NCBI RefSeq assembly: GCF_028752835.1
Contig: NZ_CP087952.1
Span: 4,002,518-4,066,517 of the forward strand
Origin: Desulfosarcina sp. BuS5
GTDB lineage: Bacteria > Desulfobacterota > Desulfobacteria > Desulfobacterales > BuS5
DNA length: 64,000 nucleotides
Reading direction: 5' to 3'
Shown here: in pieces, positions 44,881-54,794 of the stretch
Layout: each line of letters opens with the position of its first letter
How positions within the stretch are numbered: position 1 is the first letter of the stretch
Notes under the pieces: generated by a model
Told to the model about the DNA's origin: nothing
The model's input: only the letters and a program-made list of their open reading frames with translations
Database searches by the model: none
Position numbers and translations under genes: made by a program

Positions 44881-46520
44881 TTAAGCTGCGGCACGGTTAT
44901 TATATTCGGCATTATTGAGCGCGTAAGGTTGTTTTGTAAACTTATTTACGGGCCCACCTAATTGTTCAAAATTTGCTGTAATATCAGTTACATCTTTTGA
45001 TTTTTCATCATTTTTTGGCACCGGTAGAAGAGTTAAACCACAGTCAAACTCAGTTGACAAACTATCTGTAAGGCTTCCGGGGGTTGGTAAAATTTTTCGG
45101 CGCTGCCGAGTTAAAGACAACAACTTATTTTCAACTTCCTGTTGTTCCTTTACTGTAACGCCCATTGCCATCCGAACGGATTCTCTATTCACAGATCCGC
45201 AAAAAGCCGGTAAACGAAGTGCAATTCGGTTTGCATCTTTTACTTCTCCTGTACCATGTGTTTTACCAAGTCCAAACAGGGATTCAATATTATCAGAACA
45301 AATAGGCATTCCAGTATTGCCCATGCCCAATGATTCAGCGACTATTAATTGTTTTTCCATCCAGGTAATAAAACCGATACGTACTTGAGAGCTTTGAGGG
45401 ATATTTTTTAAAAGTTCTTTGCACTCTTTGTAGGTTTTCATATTCAAGCCTTGAGCTTTAAGAATTTCCTGGCTTTTTAAAAGAGGAGATGCATCACGAA
45501 GAAATCGCTTGATAAACTGTTTATATTCAGGAAGTTTACCAAGATAATTCCTAAGTTTTGAAACTACAGAGTCCTTTGAAACTCGCCCCCGTGGTGAGTG
45601 CTTAAGAACCATTTCAGCCCATTTCACCATTCGATGAATATTCATGAATCGAGCTTTTGTCGAAACCTTTGGGGGTGCAAAAAATGCAAGTACTGTTTGC
45701 TTAAATTTTTTTGAGGCTTGTCCGCAAGCAGAGATAAAACAGTCATACGAAGGATGTTTTGTATATTCTTTTTTTAATAGATTGGCAACAACATGAGAAA
45801 TATCATCAATGGAGAAACTTGAAAATCCTCTTTCATTTAGGAGTCTGACACCTTTCATGAGGTCCATTCCTCCGTCTTTCAAATATGCAGCAGGTTTTCC
45901 GGTGATGAGAATCACCTTTTGTAAAAAATTTGCAATGGATTCTCCAGTCCATGATTTCGCCACTGAAATTGCTACACAATTGATGTTTTCAAGAGTTGGA
46001 GCACCTTCATGATTTTTAAAATGATCAGTTCTAAGCTCCAAAATAGCAAGAATTTTACCAGCTCCCAATGCTATTGAGGTATCTATCATCCAAATAGCAC
46101 CATTTACAATCTTATCCATATCAAAAGAAACAGAAGAAAGCCCTTTATAGTTCCAGATTTTTGATAGTGAATATCTGGTGACCCAGTTAATGATCGTTTG
46201 AGGGCACGGTATTTTGGTTATCCCAAGGTATGCTTGTAAAATGCCAAACATTCTTGATATTGCTCTGAATCCAACGTGTCCGACCAAAAATAGGCGTAAA
46301 GAAATAAAAATCAATTCCTCCTTACTATTAACCGACAATGTGTTCTTTTTACGTTCTTGTTCTAATTCTTGTCTATTTTTCCGGAGTTCAGACTTGTATT
46401 TATTTCGTTCATTTTTAGTACGTTTCAGCTCAGCTTTCTGATACTTAATTATACGAGTACGATCAACTGCTTTGTCTTTCCAGGCAGTTCTACTTTTTTT
46501 AATTTTGAAACTTTACTCAT
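44881..46520 (-). CDS. DDE-type transposase of the 2.3-kb IS, copy 3 (predicted -1 frameshift)
   Basis: Same as copy 1, with small differences at the C-terminus (QPYALNNAEYN). ATG 46520, slip site in the A7 run just downstream. Confidence 0.75.
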
Positions 46521-46656
46521 AGCAATAACCATCTTTTTGGTTAAAATATTTGAATATATAGGGAATAATAATTTTTTTCAATCAGCAATTTTGAATTATT
46601 GACGGCATTTTGTTATGGTCTACGCAAATTTTACTGAAAATATTGAAGGTGCCTGA

Positions 46657-46962
46657 ATGACATATGATAGATTGCAAGCAAAAATAATCCCTGGCAAACA
46701 TTGTAGCTTTTGTGGAAACGATTCTGTTCCTTTAATAAAAACAAAATGTTGTGACCAATGGATTTGCTGTGACACTTCTTTTGCATCTATAAAAGGTGGA
46801 GATTATTGCCAATATCATCACGAGCACGAGGGTCTCTGCCATTTTCATTACAATAACAGCCATTCAGGGATATGGCAGGAGTGCAAAGAATGCCGGGATT
46901 TGGTTGGGGAAGATAATTTTAATGCTGCATTTCATGACCCCAACAATGTGCCAAGATATTAA
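46657..46962 (+). CDS. Cys/His-rich passenger protein of the 2.3-kb IS (copy 3)
   Basis: 101 residues, identical to copy 1. Confidence 0.65.
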   Translation: MTYDRLQAKIIPGKHCSFCGNDSVPLIKTKCCDQWICCDTSFASIKGGDYCQYHHEHEGLCHFHYNNSHSGIWQECKECRDLVGEDNFNAAFHDPNNVPRY

Positions 46963-47031
46963 TCGCACTCATGATAGGGCCAAAAGTTGAGCAAAAAAAG
47001 TAGCCACAAAACTGAGTTTTTGGACACCCCA

Positions 47032-47621
47032 TACTTAATTATACGAGTACGATCAACTGCTTTGTCTTTCCAGGCAGTTCTACTTTTTTTAATTTTGAAA
47101 CTTTACTCATAGCAATAACCATCTTTTTGGTTAAAATATTTGAATATATAGGGAATAATAATTTTTTTCAATCAGCAATTTTGAATTATTGACGGCATTT
47201 TGTTATGGTCTACGCAAATTTTACTGAAAATATTGAAGGTGCCTGAATGACATATGATAGATTGCAAGTAAAAATAATCCCTGGCAAACATTGTAGCTTT
47301 TGTGGAAACGATTCTGTTCCTTTAATAAAAACAAAATGTTGTGACCAATGGATTTGCTGTGACACTTCTTTTGCATCTATAAAAGGTGGAGATTATTGCC
47401 AATATCATCACGAGCACGAGGGTCTCTGCCATTTTCATTACAATAACAGCCATTCAAGGATATGGCAGGAGTGCAAAGAATGCCGGGATTTGGTTGGGGA
47501 AGATAATTTTAATGCTGCATTTCATGACCCCAACAATGTGCCAAGATATTAATCGCACTCATGATAGGGCCAAAAGTTGAGCAAAAAAAGTAGCCACAAA
47601 ACTGAGTTTTTGGACACCCCA
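47032..47621 (-). mobile_element. 2.3-kb insertion sequence, partial copy 4
   Basis: Starts inside the transposase 5' region (tacttaattatacgag) and runs to the normal end gacacccca. It keeps the passenger gene but no transposase. Confidence 0.9.
47247..47552 (+). CDS. Cys/His-rich passenger protein of the 2.3-kb IS (partial copy 4)
   Basis: 101 residues. Two substitutions against the others (RLQVKIIP, SHSRIWQ). Confidence 0.65.
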   Translation: MTYDRLQVKIIPGKHCSFCGNDSVPLIKTKCCDQWICCDTSFASIKGGDYCQYHHEHEGLCHFHYNNSHSRIWQECKECRDLVGEDNFNAAFHDPNNVPRY

Positions 47622-47630
47622 GTTTTATTG

Positions 47631-47746
47631 CCGGCATTATGGAGGCCTATACAGGAAAACCTTTCTATGCAAAAGAGATAGACTGTTGGGCAAGTGGTGA
47701 CAGGCTTTGCCGATTTGATGTAAGACTGCAAAAGGATACTGAATGA
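47631..47746 (+). pseudogene. V4R-domain protein, C-terminal part
   Basis: Encodes AGIMEAYTGKPFYA and CWASGDRLCRFDV, the conserved Cys segment of V4R. The stop TGA at 47744-47746 overlaps the start of the HAMP gene (ATGATG at 47743). Confidence 0.8.
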
Positions 47747-48345
47747 TGGAAAAAATTACCGCAAAACTTGCAATTCTTTTGCAAGGCAAAATCCCTGAAA
47801 AAATTGACACTGAAAACATTACTGATGAACGTGAACAAAATCTTGCAAAAACGCTGAATCAACTTATTACTTTTATGCAGGAGGTACATGATTTCATCAT
47901 TCCGTTATCGAAAGGGGAATTAGCCGAGATAAAAATTTCGCCAAAGAATTTTTTCGGATCACCTTTCAAGGAATTGCATTCCCGCTTGCTTCATCTCACT
48001 TGGCAGGCAAACCAAGTAGCAAAGGGTGATTTTAGCCAGCGGGTCGACTTTATGGGTGATTTCTCTGAAGCATTTAACTCTATGATTGTTTCTCTCGATA
48101 ATAATGAAAAGCTGCTCAAGAGGAAAATCGATGAGCTGGAAAACGCTCTTTCTCATATTAAAAAACTGGAAGGTATTCTACCAATATGTTCTAATTGTAA
48201 AAAAATAAGACTGGAAGGAACTGACCCGAAAAAGCAAGATAACTGGGTGCAAATAGAGAGTTATATAAGCGAAAAAACAGAAGCCCAATTTTCACATTCT
48301 ATTTGTCCGGAATGTATGAAAAAGCTGTATCCGGATTTTGTGTAA
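47743..48345 (+). CDS. HAMP-domain protein with C-terminal CxxC zinc-type module
   Basis: 200 residues. Residues about 60-125 include LTWQANQVAKGDFSQRVDFMGDFSEAFNSM, a HAMP-like linker, then a coiled coil. The end has LPICSNCKKIR...W..IESYI...FSHSICPECMKKLYP, a four-Cys module often found at the end of response-regulator and sensor proteins. No membrane segment is visible, so it probably works in the cytosol. It was translationally coupled to the V4R gene, suggesting a two-protein ligand sensor (inference). Confidence 0.78.
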   Translation: MMEKITAKLAILLQGKIPEKIDTENITDEREQNLAKTLNQLITFMQEVHDFIIPLSKGELAEIKISPKNFFGSPFKELHSRLLHLTWQANQVAKGDFSQRVDFMGDFSEAFNSMIVSLDNNEKLLKRKIDELENALSHIKKLEGILPICSNCKKIRLEGTDPKKQDNWVQIESYISEKTEAQFSHSICPECMKKLYPDFV

Positions 48346-48349
48346 ATGG

Positions 48350-48579
48350 GCTAACAAGGCAAATTAACTCGGATGCAAATTCCGCTGCGCTCCAGTTGCA
48401 CCGGTTATTTGCAACGTTCCAGGCGGCTACGCCGCCTGGAATCGCGGTGCTGACTTCGTCCAGCTCCTTGCCCCGGCGCTTGCGCCGGAACAAGGTACTT
48501 GACCGGTCGCCGTGGGCTTTTCAAGCAAGCATAGCTTGCTTGAAAAGCCCACGGCGACCGGTCAGCACCGCGATTAGGG
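48350..48579 (+). other. attC of the V4R/HAMP cassette, extended by element B
   Basis: gctaacaaggcaaattaactc on the left; ggttatttgcaacgtt on the right; inner stem atgcaaattcc / ccagttgca with bulges. GTT at 48416 is followed by element B and TTAGGG resumes at 48574. Confidence 0.8.
48416..48573 (+). repeat. Element B, copy 2
   Basis: 158 bp. Stem 1 is ttccaggcggc / gccgcctggaa, changed from copy 1 but still perfect. Outer stem tcgcggtgctgac / gtcagcaccgcga is identical to copy 1. The inner right hairpin is a long perfect stem (cgccgtgggcttttcaagc with its complement) in place of a short one in copy 1. Confidence 0.82.
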
Positions 48580-48603
48580 CTCCAGAGAATATGAGGTGAT
48601 CAT

Positions 48604-48918
48604 ATGAAACGAGATGAATTAATTGAGCAAATAAGGCAGGCTATTCATGAGGTGGAACTTGAGGCAGAAATAATCCTTTACGGTTCACGCTCCCGTGGGG
48701 ATGCTCTCTCGGAATCAGACTGGGACTTACTCATCCTGGTTGATGGCCCTATTAACGATGAACGTACAGATCGAATTCGGCACAGGCTCTATGAAATAGA
48801 ATGGGAATATGGAGAAGTCATCTCATCGATTGTGCGGACTCGTGAAGAATGGAATAGTAACCTCTATCAGGCTATACCATTTCACCAAAGAGTGCAGCAG
48901 GAAGGAATCAGACTATGA
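48604..48918 (+). CDS. MNT-type nucleotidyltransferase antitoxin
   Basis: 104 residues. The minimal nucleotidyltransferase motif is YGSRSRGDALSESDWDLLIL (GSx10-DxD type). In MNT/HEPN systems this enzyme AMPylates and silences the HEPN RNase. ATG 48604 follows gaggtgatcat. It overlaps the HEPN gene by 4 bp (ATGA). Confidence 0.85.
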   Translation: MKRDELIEQIRQAIHEVELEAEIILYGSRSRGDALSESDWDLLILVDGPINDERTDRIRHRLYEIEWEYGEVISSIVRTREEWNSNLYQAIPFHQRVQQEGIRL

Positions 48919-49313
48919 CGGAATGGAGCAAGGATCTGGTGTTGTACCGTATGGCCCGAGCACAAGAGACTCTGGAAGATGCTCGTATTCTTGCCAATGC
49001 AAGGCGGTGGAATGCTTGTGTGAACCGGCTCTATTATGCCTGCTTCTATGCGGTATCGGCTCTTCTTGTACGTCACTGCCTGTCATCATCCAAGCATACG
49101 GGCGTGCGTAGTCTTTTTAATAGGCAGTATGTGAGGACGGGTAAGATCCCGAAGGATTTGGCACGGATCTACAATGATCTTTTTGAGAGACGTCAAGAGG
49201 GTGACTACATCGATTTTGTAAGGTTTCAAGAACCACAGGTTTTGCCATGGATCTCAAAGGCAGAACAACTCGTTGGGTTTATCATCAGCTTGGTTGAAAA
49301 AGAGATAAGTTGA
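48915..49313 (+). CDS. HEPN-domain toxin (HepT-like)
   Basis: 132 residues. The HEPN helix bundle shows ARILANARRWNACVNRLYYA CFYAVSALL and SKHTGV, then FERRQEGDYIDF. These are conserved in the HEPN partner of MNT proteins, RNases or tRNA-targeting toxins. The strict RxxxxH RNase motif is not obvious, so whether it is a nuclease is uncertain. It is translationally coupled to the MNT gene. Confidence 0.82.
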   Translation: MTEWSKDLVLYRMARAQETLEDARILANARRWNACVNRLYYACFYAVSALLVRHCLSSSKHTGVRSLFNRQYVRTGKIPKDLARIYNDLFERRQEGDYIDFVRFQEPQVLPWISKAEQLVGFIISLVEKEIS

Positions 49314-49329
49314 CTTACTTACTCTCTTT

Positions 49330-49390
49330 ATCCGGTTCGGGAAAGCCCTGCCCTAACCAGGCGGCTGCGTCGCCGGGCACCGCGATTAGC
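49330..49390 (+). other. Degenerate attC-like site with element B-type end
   Basis: ctaaccaggcggctgcgtcg followed by gcaccgcga and core ttagcc at about 49386. It resembles the end of element B. Pairing is weak, so confidence is modest. Confidence 0.45.
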
Positions 49391-49442
49391 CTTCATGCGA
49401 TTTCTTAAAAAAAGACTTGACAAAAGCAAAAGGAGCTACACG

Positions 49443-50064
49443 ATGATTTACAGAACAGAACTCTATGGAATAATCGGTGCGGGAGGATTTGGACGAGAGG
49501 TCATGCCGGTTGCACGCCAAATGATTGCCGACACTTATGGAAGCAAAGGACATGAATTGGTCTTTGTTGTTGAGAATCTCGAAAAACAAACAGTCATTAA
49601 TGGGCATAAAGTGGTTAGCGAGTCATATTTCCTTTCTTGCCAAGCCGATAATAAATATTTTAACATCGCAATTGCAGACTACAAAACTCGCGAACGTATT
49701 GCCAACAAAATGCTTACGTCCAATATTAAACCTTTTACTATACAGGCCCTTAATAACGTCACTTATGACGACAATACAATAGGAGAAGGTGCAATTCTAT
49801 GCCCTTTTACTACTGTAACATCCAATGCAAAGATCGGAAGATTTTTCATGCTAATATTTATTCTTATGTAGCTCATGATTGTGTAATTGGAGATTTTGTT
49901 ACATTCGCTCCAAGCGTTCATTGCAATGGAAAAGTTGTTGTGGAGGATTATGAGTACATAGGAACTGGGGTTGTGATTAAACAAGGCACTAATGAGAGGG
50001 CAATCATTATAGGAAAAGGCTCCGTTGTAGGAATGGGTGCAGTGGTGACAAGAAGCGTTAAATC
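49443..50064 (+). pseudogene. NeuD-like acyltransferase (left-handed beta-helix), frameshifted and truncated
   Basis: Frame 1 (from ATG 49443) gives LYGIIGAGGFGREVMPVARQ, the Rossmann-like N-terminal PglD/NeuD motif. At about 49848 one T appears to be lost (agatttttcatg), after which the next frame continues HANIYSYVAHDCVIGDFVTF to GSVVGMGAVVTRSVKS, the hexapeptide-repeat acyltransferase helix. The end is cut by a partial copy of the 2.3-kb IS. Relatives O- or N-acetylate sugars of surface polysaccharides. Confidence 0.8.
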
Positions 50065-50850
50065 TGGGGTGTCCAAAAACTCAGTTTTGTGGCTACTTTT
50101 TTTGCTCAACTTTTGGCCCTATCATGAGTGCGATTAATATCTTGGCACATTGTTGGGGTCATGAAATGCAGCATTAAAATTATCTTCCCCAACCAAATCC
50201 CGGCATTCTTTGCACTCCTGCCATATCCCTGAATGGCTGTTATTGTAATGAAAATGGCAGAGACCCTCGTGCTCGTGATGATATTGGCAATAATCTCCAC
50301 CTTTTATAGATGCAAAAGAAGTGTCACAGCAAATCCATTGGTCACAACATTTTGTTTTTATTAAAGGAACAGAATCGTTTCCACAAAAGCTACAATGTTT
50401 GCCAGGGATTATTTTTGCTTGCAATCTATCATATGTCATTCAGGCACCTTCAATATTTTCAGTAAAATTTGCGTAGACCATAACAAAATGCCGTCAATAA
50501 TTCAAAATTGCTGATTGAAAAAAATTATTATTCCCTATATATTCAAATATTTTAACCAAAAAGATGGTTATTGCTATGAGTAAAGTTTCAAAATTAAAAA
50601 AAGTAGAACTGCCTGGAAAGACAAAGCAGTTGATCGTACTCGTATAATTAAGTATCAGAAAGCTGAGCTGAAACGTACTAAAAATGAACGAAATAAATAC
50701 AAGTCTGAACTCCGGAAAAATAGACAAGAATTAGAACAAGAACGTAAAAAGAACACATTGTCGGTTAATAGTAAGGAGGAATTGATTTTTATTTCTTTAC
50801 GCCTATTTTTGGTCGGACACGTTGGATTCAGAGCAATATCAAGGATGTTT
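50065..50850 (+). mobile_element. 2.3-kb insertion sequence, partial copy 5
   Basis: Starts at the intact end tggggtgtcc and stops in the transposase after ...aaggatgttt, where the IS4-type element begins. It holds the passenger gene (50134-50439, minus) and the first part of the transposase (ATG 50576). Confidence 0.9.
50134..50439 (-). CDS. Cys/His-rich passenger protein of the 2.3-kb IS (partial copy 5)
   Basis: 101 residues, identical to copy 1. Confidence 0.65.
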   Translation of the reverse strand: MTYDRLQAKIIPGKHCSFCGNDSVPLIKTKCCDQWICCDTSFASIKGGDYCQYHHEHEGLCHFHYNNSHSGIWQECKECRDLVGEDNFNAAFHDPNNVPRY

Positions 50851-52158
50851 CAGTAGTGTCCGGTTAGGTTTTTGCATGTTATATGGGATAAAAAAATTAG
50901 AAAAATGTTCATTTTTTACTTGACAAACCAAATAAAAATTTTTTATCGTTTTGTTATAAAATATAATTATAACAAGGAGTTAAGACAAAAATGGACATAT
51001 TCAATATCCCAAAAAAGAATTTTAATCCCCAATCTCATGCTCGATTTCTCAAACCTTTGCAAAAGATTTTTCCTGACACGCCACAGCTTAAATCCCGAGG
51101 TCACAGGCCATTGAAAATGACTTTTGAAGATCAGCTTCACGCACTGATATTTTTCCATCTACAAGAACATGAATCAGCTCGTGATCTTATTCAACACCTT
51201 AAAGAAGACGATTTTGCCAAAGAATGTGTCGCTCCAGATGGAGGGATCAGTCGTAGCAGTTTTTCCGAAATTATCAATTCTCGAGGGCTTGAACAGCTTG
51301 AATATGTTTTTCAAGCTCTTTGCAGCCAGGCACAAAATGCTTTACCATCAAATTATTCAGATCTCGGTGAACTCGTTTCCATTGATGGATCTTTAATTGA
51401 TGCAGTTCTGTCCATGTACTGGGCTGATTACAGAAAAGGCGCTAAAAAAGCAAAAGGCCATTTCGGCTTTGATGTCAATCGCAAGATTCCTATAAAAATT
51501 CATCTGACAAATGGAAATGGCGCTGAACGCCCCTTTGTCAGGTCTATCCTTACAAAAGGCCAAACAGGAATCATGGATCGGGGGTATCAATCACATAAGG
51601 ATTTTGATCTTCTTCAGGATGAAAAAAAACATTTTGTTTGCCGCATCAAAGCGAAAACAACAAGAACTATTATCAAAGAGCAGCCTGTTGATCCCGACAG
51701 CTATATTTTTTATGATGCTGTGGTTCTTCTTGGCACTCCTGGGGTAAACCAGACCAGAAAGCCGGTTCGACTGGTTGGTTATAAAATTGCCGGTGTCAAA
51801 TATTTTGTGGCAACTGATCGTTATGATCTTACAGCCGAGCAGGTTGCAACCGTTTATAAGCTTAGATGGGATATCGAAACTTTTTTCAAATGGTGGAAGA
51901 AACATTTAAAAGTGTACCACTTGATTGCTCACAGTAGATATGGCCTGATGGTTCAAATCCTTGCGGGGTTAATAACCTACCTGCTTATGGCCATATACTG
52001 CCATGAACAGTTTAATGAACCTGTATCAATAAAGAGGATTCGTCAGCTTAGAAATACCATCCAGAACGAATTACGTACTGACGAAAAAAACGTATGGTCT
52101 AATAATCTGATTATCAAAGAGCAAATGCTATATGCAAAAACTTAACCGGACACTACTG
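50851..52158 (+). mobile_element. IS4-type insertion sequence
   Basis: 1308 bp with long inverted ends cagtagtgtccggtta / taaccggacactactg. The flanks (atgttt and agaaaa) are not duplicated, so sequence next to it was deleted, probably the rest of the 2.3-kb IS and the end of the cassette array. Confidence 0.88.
50991..52145 (+). CDS. IS4-family DDE transposase
   Basis: 384 residues. Motifs: SIDGSLIDA (first D), KGQTGIMDRGYQSH (second D), YKLRWDIETFFKWWKKHLKV (Y-x2-RW-x-IE-x2-F-x4-K type, the IS4 'YREK' region with the catalytic E). ATG 50991 follows aaggag. Full length for the family. Confidence 0.9.
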   Translation: MDIFNIPKKNFNPQSHARFLKPLQKIFPDTPQLKSRGHRPLKMTFEDQLHALIFFHLQEHESARDLIQHLKEDDFAKECVAPDGGISRSSFSEIINSRGLEQLEYVFQALCSQAQNALPSNYSDLGELVSIDGSLIDAVLSMYWADYRKGAKKAKGHFGFDVNRKIPIKIHLTNGNGAERPFVRSILTKGQTGIMDRGYQSHKDFDLLQDEKKHFVCRIKAKTTRTIIKEQPVDPDSYIFYDAVVLLGTPGVNQTRKPVRLVGYKIAGVKYFVATDRYDLTAEQVATVYKLRWDIETFFKWWKKHLKVYHLIAHSRYGLMVQILAGLITYLLMAIYCHEQFNEPVSIKRIRQLRNTIQNELRTDEKNVWSNNLIIKEQMLYAKT

Positions 52159-52203
52159 AGAAAAGGTAGATATGTCCATTACAATGTCAACCTATTTCAG
52201 ATA

Positions 52204-52363
52204 AGGGAACTGGAAGGAAATAATCTACGCATATCGTGCAGAATTTTTGTTCGTCTTCAAGGCGTGGTAACAGTTGCATAGTGAACTATACAACTGTTAC
52301 CGCAACGTAGAAGACGGACAAAAGGGCAAGCAGGATGCGTAGATTATTTTCTGTAAGTTCCCT
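52204..52363. repeat. 160-bp palindromic (MITE-like) element upstream of the secretion operon
   Basis: Near-perfect inverted repeat: agggaac...aataatctacgcat at the left and atgcgtagattatt...gttccct at the right. Within it lie tttgttcgtcttc / gaagacggacaaa and gcgtggtaacagttg / caactgttaccgc. It has no gene. It ends 10 bp before the ATG of the GspC-like gene, so it forms the 5' leader of that operon. Confidence 0.85.
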
Positions 52364-52373
52364 ATGTATTTCA

Positions 52374-52510
52374 ATGGATAGCAAAAAAAAAATTTTAATA
52401 ATATTAAGCGTTATTTTTGCCCTTACCCTTTCATATAGGCTCATGAATCCCTATCGTCAGAAAACTGTTTCCCAGTTAACATTTACAAACTCTAAAGTAT
52501 ATACAAAAAC
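52374..52510 (+). pseudogene. GspC/PilP-like secretion protein, N-terminal part (interrupted by IS66)
   Basis: Joined to 57977-58367 (removing IS66 copy 3 and one acaaaaac duplication) it gives a continuous 175-residue protein. This part has one membrane anchor (ILIILSVIFALTLSYRL). The C-terminal part (IFFERGKQVLVIRKGDKIDGKF LVEKI) is like the GspC homology region or PilP domain, which links the inner-membrane platform to the secretin. It sits directly upstream of the secretin gene, as expected for gspC before gspD. Confidence 0.72.
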
Positions 52511-52636
52511 GTGTCCTTTCGGCAAGCGTGCATAGCGCAAAAAAAAATTTGGCGTAGGTAAGCAGTCAGCGGTTAGGTGCCTGTTTTTTGCAGGCACCCG
52601 GCTGATCAATCAGGATGGAAATATTAAAAAGTGATT

Positions 52637-53985
52637 TTATGCTTCAGGATTGTCCGGTTCAATCAGTGCGGATTTATAATTCCACGGCATCCATTTATCT
52701 GGGGATTCTGACAACTCAGAGGCATGTTCCAGCAGTGCTGTCAGGTAATCAAAAGGATTGGTACCGGATAAATTACAGGTATGAATCAGACTCATGAACA
52801 GATCACCTACCATGGCACCATGCTCAGTTTTATAAAACAGAGCATTCTTGCGATGCAGAACGACCTTTTTCAAAGCCTGTTCGCAAATATTGTTGTCCAA
52901 AGGTACACCTGGTTCCCTGAGAAAAAGGGTCAACGCCTCCCAATGTTTGAGCATGTAGCCAATAGCCTGGCCCAGCCCGCTGTTGGGCTCCACCAAATGT
53001 TGGTCTATTTGTTTGTGAAACCAGGTGTTGAGCTTTTTCATCAGCGGACCGCTGTTGTCCTGATGAAACCGTAGCCGTTCTTCAGCTTCCATGTTCTGTT
53101 CTTTGGTAATCTTATCATTTTTATATACCTCTGCGAGGATTTCGAGTACATAACTGCACTCTTCCGGGAAGCTTTGCAGTACGTCAACAAACTGTCTTCG
53201 TCCATGTGTAAGACAATTTGCCAGCAGAGTTTCGAATTCTTTGGGAACATTTCTGGACAGAGCATCACACATCTGAATGGGTGGGCTCAGACCAATACGA
53301 CGCTTAAGTAAATCCATCAAGTTTTCTCCGGCATGCTGACGGCCGGTAAAAAACAGTGCAATTTTATGATCATCGGTTTTTGACAGTATACCCGTGGTAA
53401 ATATACCTTTACGTTCCGGGTTATTTTCTTTGTTTTCCTTCATCAGGGACAAAACCTTCATAGTGGTGTCATCATTATGAATGATATCGCCCTGAGCGCC
53501 CTGACGGATAAATTCCTGATAAATCGGAGTAAGTTCCATTGCCATTTGATCGACAATCTCGAACTGTGTCGATGCAGGCAATGGTATGCCAAGACTTTGC
53601 TGAAGATCTTTAAGTCTGTTAAATGGCATACCGGTACCATATTTCAAAAGAGCAATCATGGCCTTGGCTTTTGCATCATATTTGTCTTCACCCACATTTT
53701 CAGGTGTCGATGCGGTGAAAATTGCTCCACAGAGATTACAGCGTAAACGCTGCATTTCATAGACAGTTCCACTTAATGGAGCGTTTCCGGTGATGCGTAT
53801 GATTCGCTGCGGCTCCTTTAATTCATATACCTTGCCCTTTAAACATTCAGGGCAGTTGTCTCCAGGTTTAAGAGTATCATGGAAGACTCTGACTTTTTTT
53901 GCCCCGGTATAATTTTTAGCAGGTTTGCGGCCATGACCTTTTTTAGCTTTAACAGAATTCTTCTTTTTTGGGTGAGCCTTTGTTT
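52637..53985 (-). pseudogene. tnpC: IS66 TnpC, copy 3, C-terminal part
   Basis: The catalytic part of TnpC; the frame is cut at 53985 by the IS3-type insert. The N-terminal part is at 55998-56208. Confidence 0.88.
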
Positions 53986-54110
53986 AAGGTACTCCCCATT
54001 GTCAAGACAAAAAACAAGGTTTTTTAAGGTGCGCTTTTGAGCTATAAATAATCCTGAAAATTAAAAAAATAATAGTAAATAAAAAAAATATGTTTCTGTT
54101 TATCATAAAA

Positions 54111-54250
54111 ATGTTCATAAACAACTTAACTAATTGATTTAATAAATAATAATACCATTCTAAAATGTTCATAACTTATTGATAAAATGTTTATAACTTT
54201 TTTGTATCTCATTAACATACTGTTAAAATTCAATATTAATATGTTTATAA
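54111..54250. repeat. Four short direct repeats (iteron- or operator-like)
   Basis: Core ATGTTYATAA at 54111, 54165, 54187 and 54241, within longer matches (aaaatgttYataactt). The spacing is 54, 22 and 54 bp, a symmetric arrangement. They lie inside the IS3-type element, downstream of the small ribbon-helix-helix gene. Confidence 0.6.
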
Positions 54251-54362
54251 CTTATGCCGCACGTTGAATAGGGCATTCACCAAAATATATTATTTTTACA
54301 ACCTCACATTGATCACCATTGCTGATAAATCTTGCCTGTTACTTCCTTTAATTTGTCCGATC

Positions 54363-54560
54363 TTAACTATCAATTTCGTAATCATCCGGCAAATTCAAAA
54401 AATCTTTTTTCGCCAATTGACTCTCAATTAAATAACCAATTTGACCATTCCTCTTGAGCTGTGAAATCATCCACTGTGGTAATCTAATTGTCACAAGCTC
54501 TCGTTTCAAATGGTCTGGTTTCTTTTTTCGACCAGCCCCTGCACGTTTTCCTCCTCTCAT
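54363..54560 (-). CDS. Small ribbon-helix-helix-like DNA-binding protein (IS passenger)
   Basis: 65 residues from ATG 54560 (ggaggt Shine-Dalgarno). The N-terminus is basic and Gly-rich (GGKRAGAGRKKKPDHLKR), followed by ELVTIRLPQWMISQLKRNGQIGYLIESQLAKK. That is the beta-strand plus two helices pattern of ribbon-helix-helix proteins. It may act on the repeats at 54111-54250 (inference). Confidence 0.65.
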   Translation of the reverse strand: MRGGKRAGAGRKKKPDHLKRELVTIRLPQWMISQLKRNGQIGYLIESQLAKKDFLNLPDDYEIDS

Positions 54561-54794
54561 TTTTTTACCTCCAAAACATATAGTATGTTGAATTAAGTGC
54601 AACGCTATTCAAAAAATCATCCTAAAAATACGCTATATATTTGATTAGCGTTATGCAATATTCAAACAAACTCTACTACCAACTGATTATGTGTTGGATA
54701 GTACGCTTTTATCTTGTTTGCAGCAGGAAACATTTTTTATAATATCAATACGACTTAATGGTATTCTAATTAATTATACAAAGTGGTTCTGAAA

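Larger units (their letters stand above)
44726..47031 (-). mobile_element. 2.3-kb insertion sequence, copy 3 (complete)
   Basis: 2306 bp. The left outer duplication gttttattg is at 44717-44725. Its right end is joined to an internal part of another copy (47032-47621), whose outer right end carries the partner duplication (47622-47630). The simplest reading is one copy inserted into another, followed by recombination between them. Confidence 0.88.

Noticed and set aside
1..50064. Integron integrase gene.
   Set aside because: I looked for a tyrosine recombinase with the IntI features on both strands and found none in the window, so the region is called a cassette array and not a complete integron.
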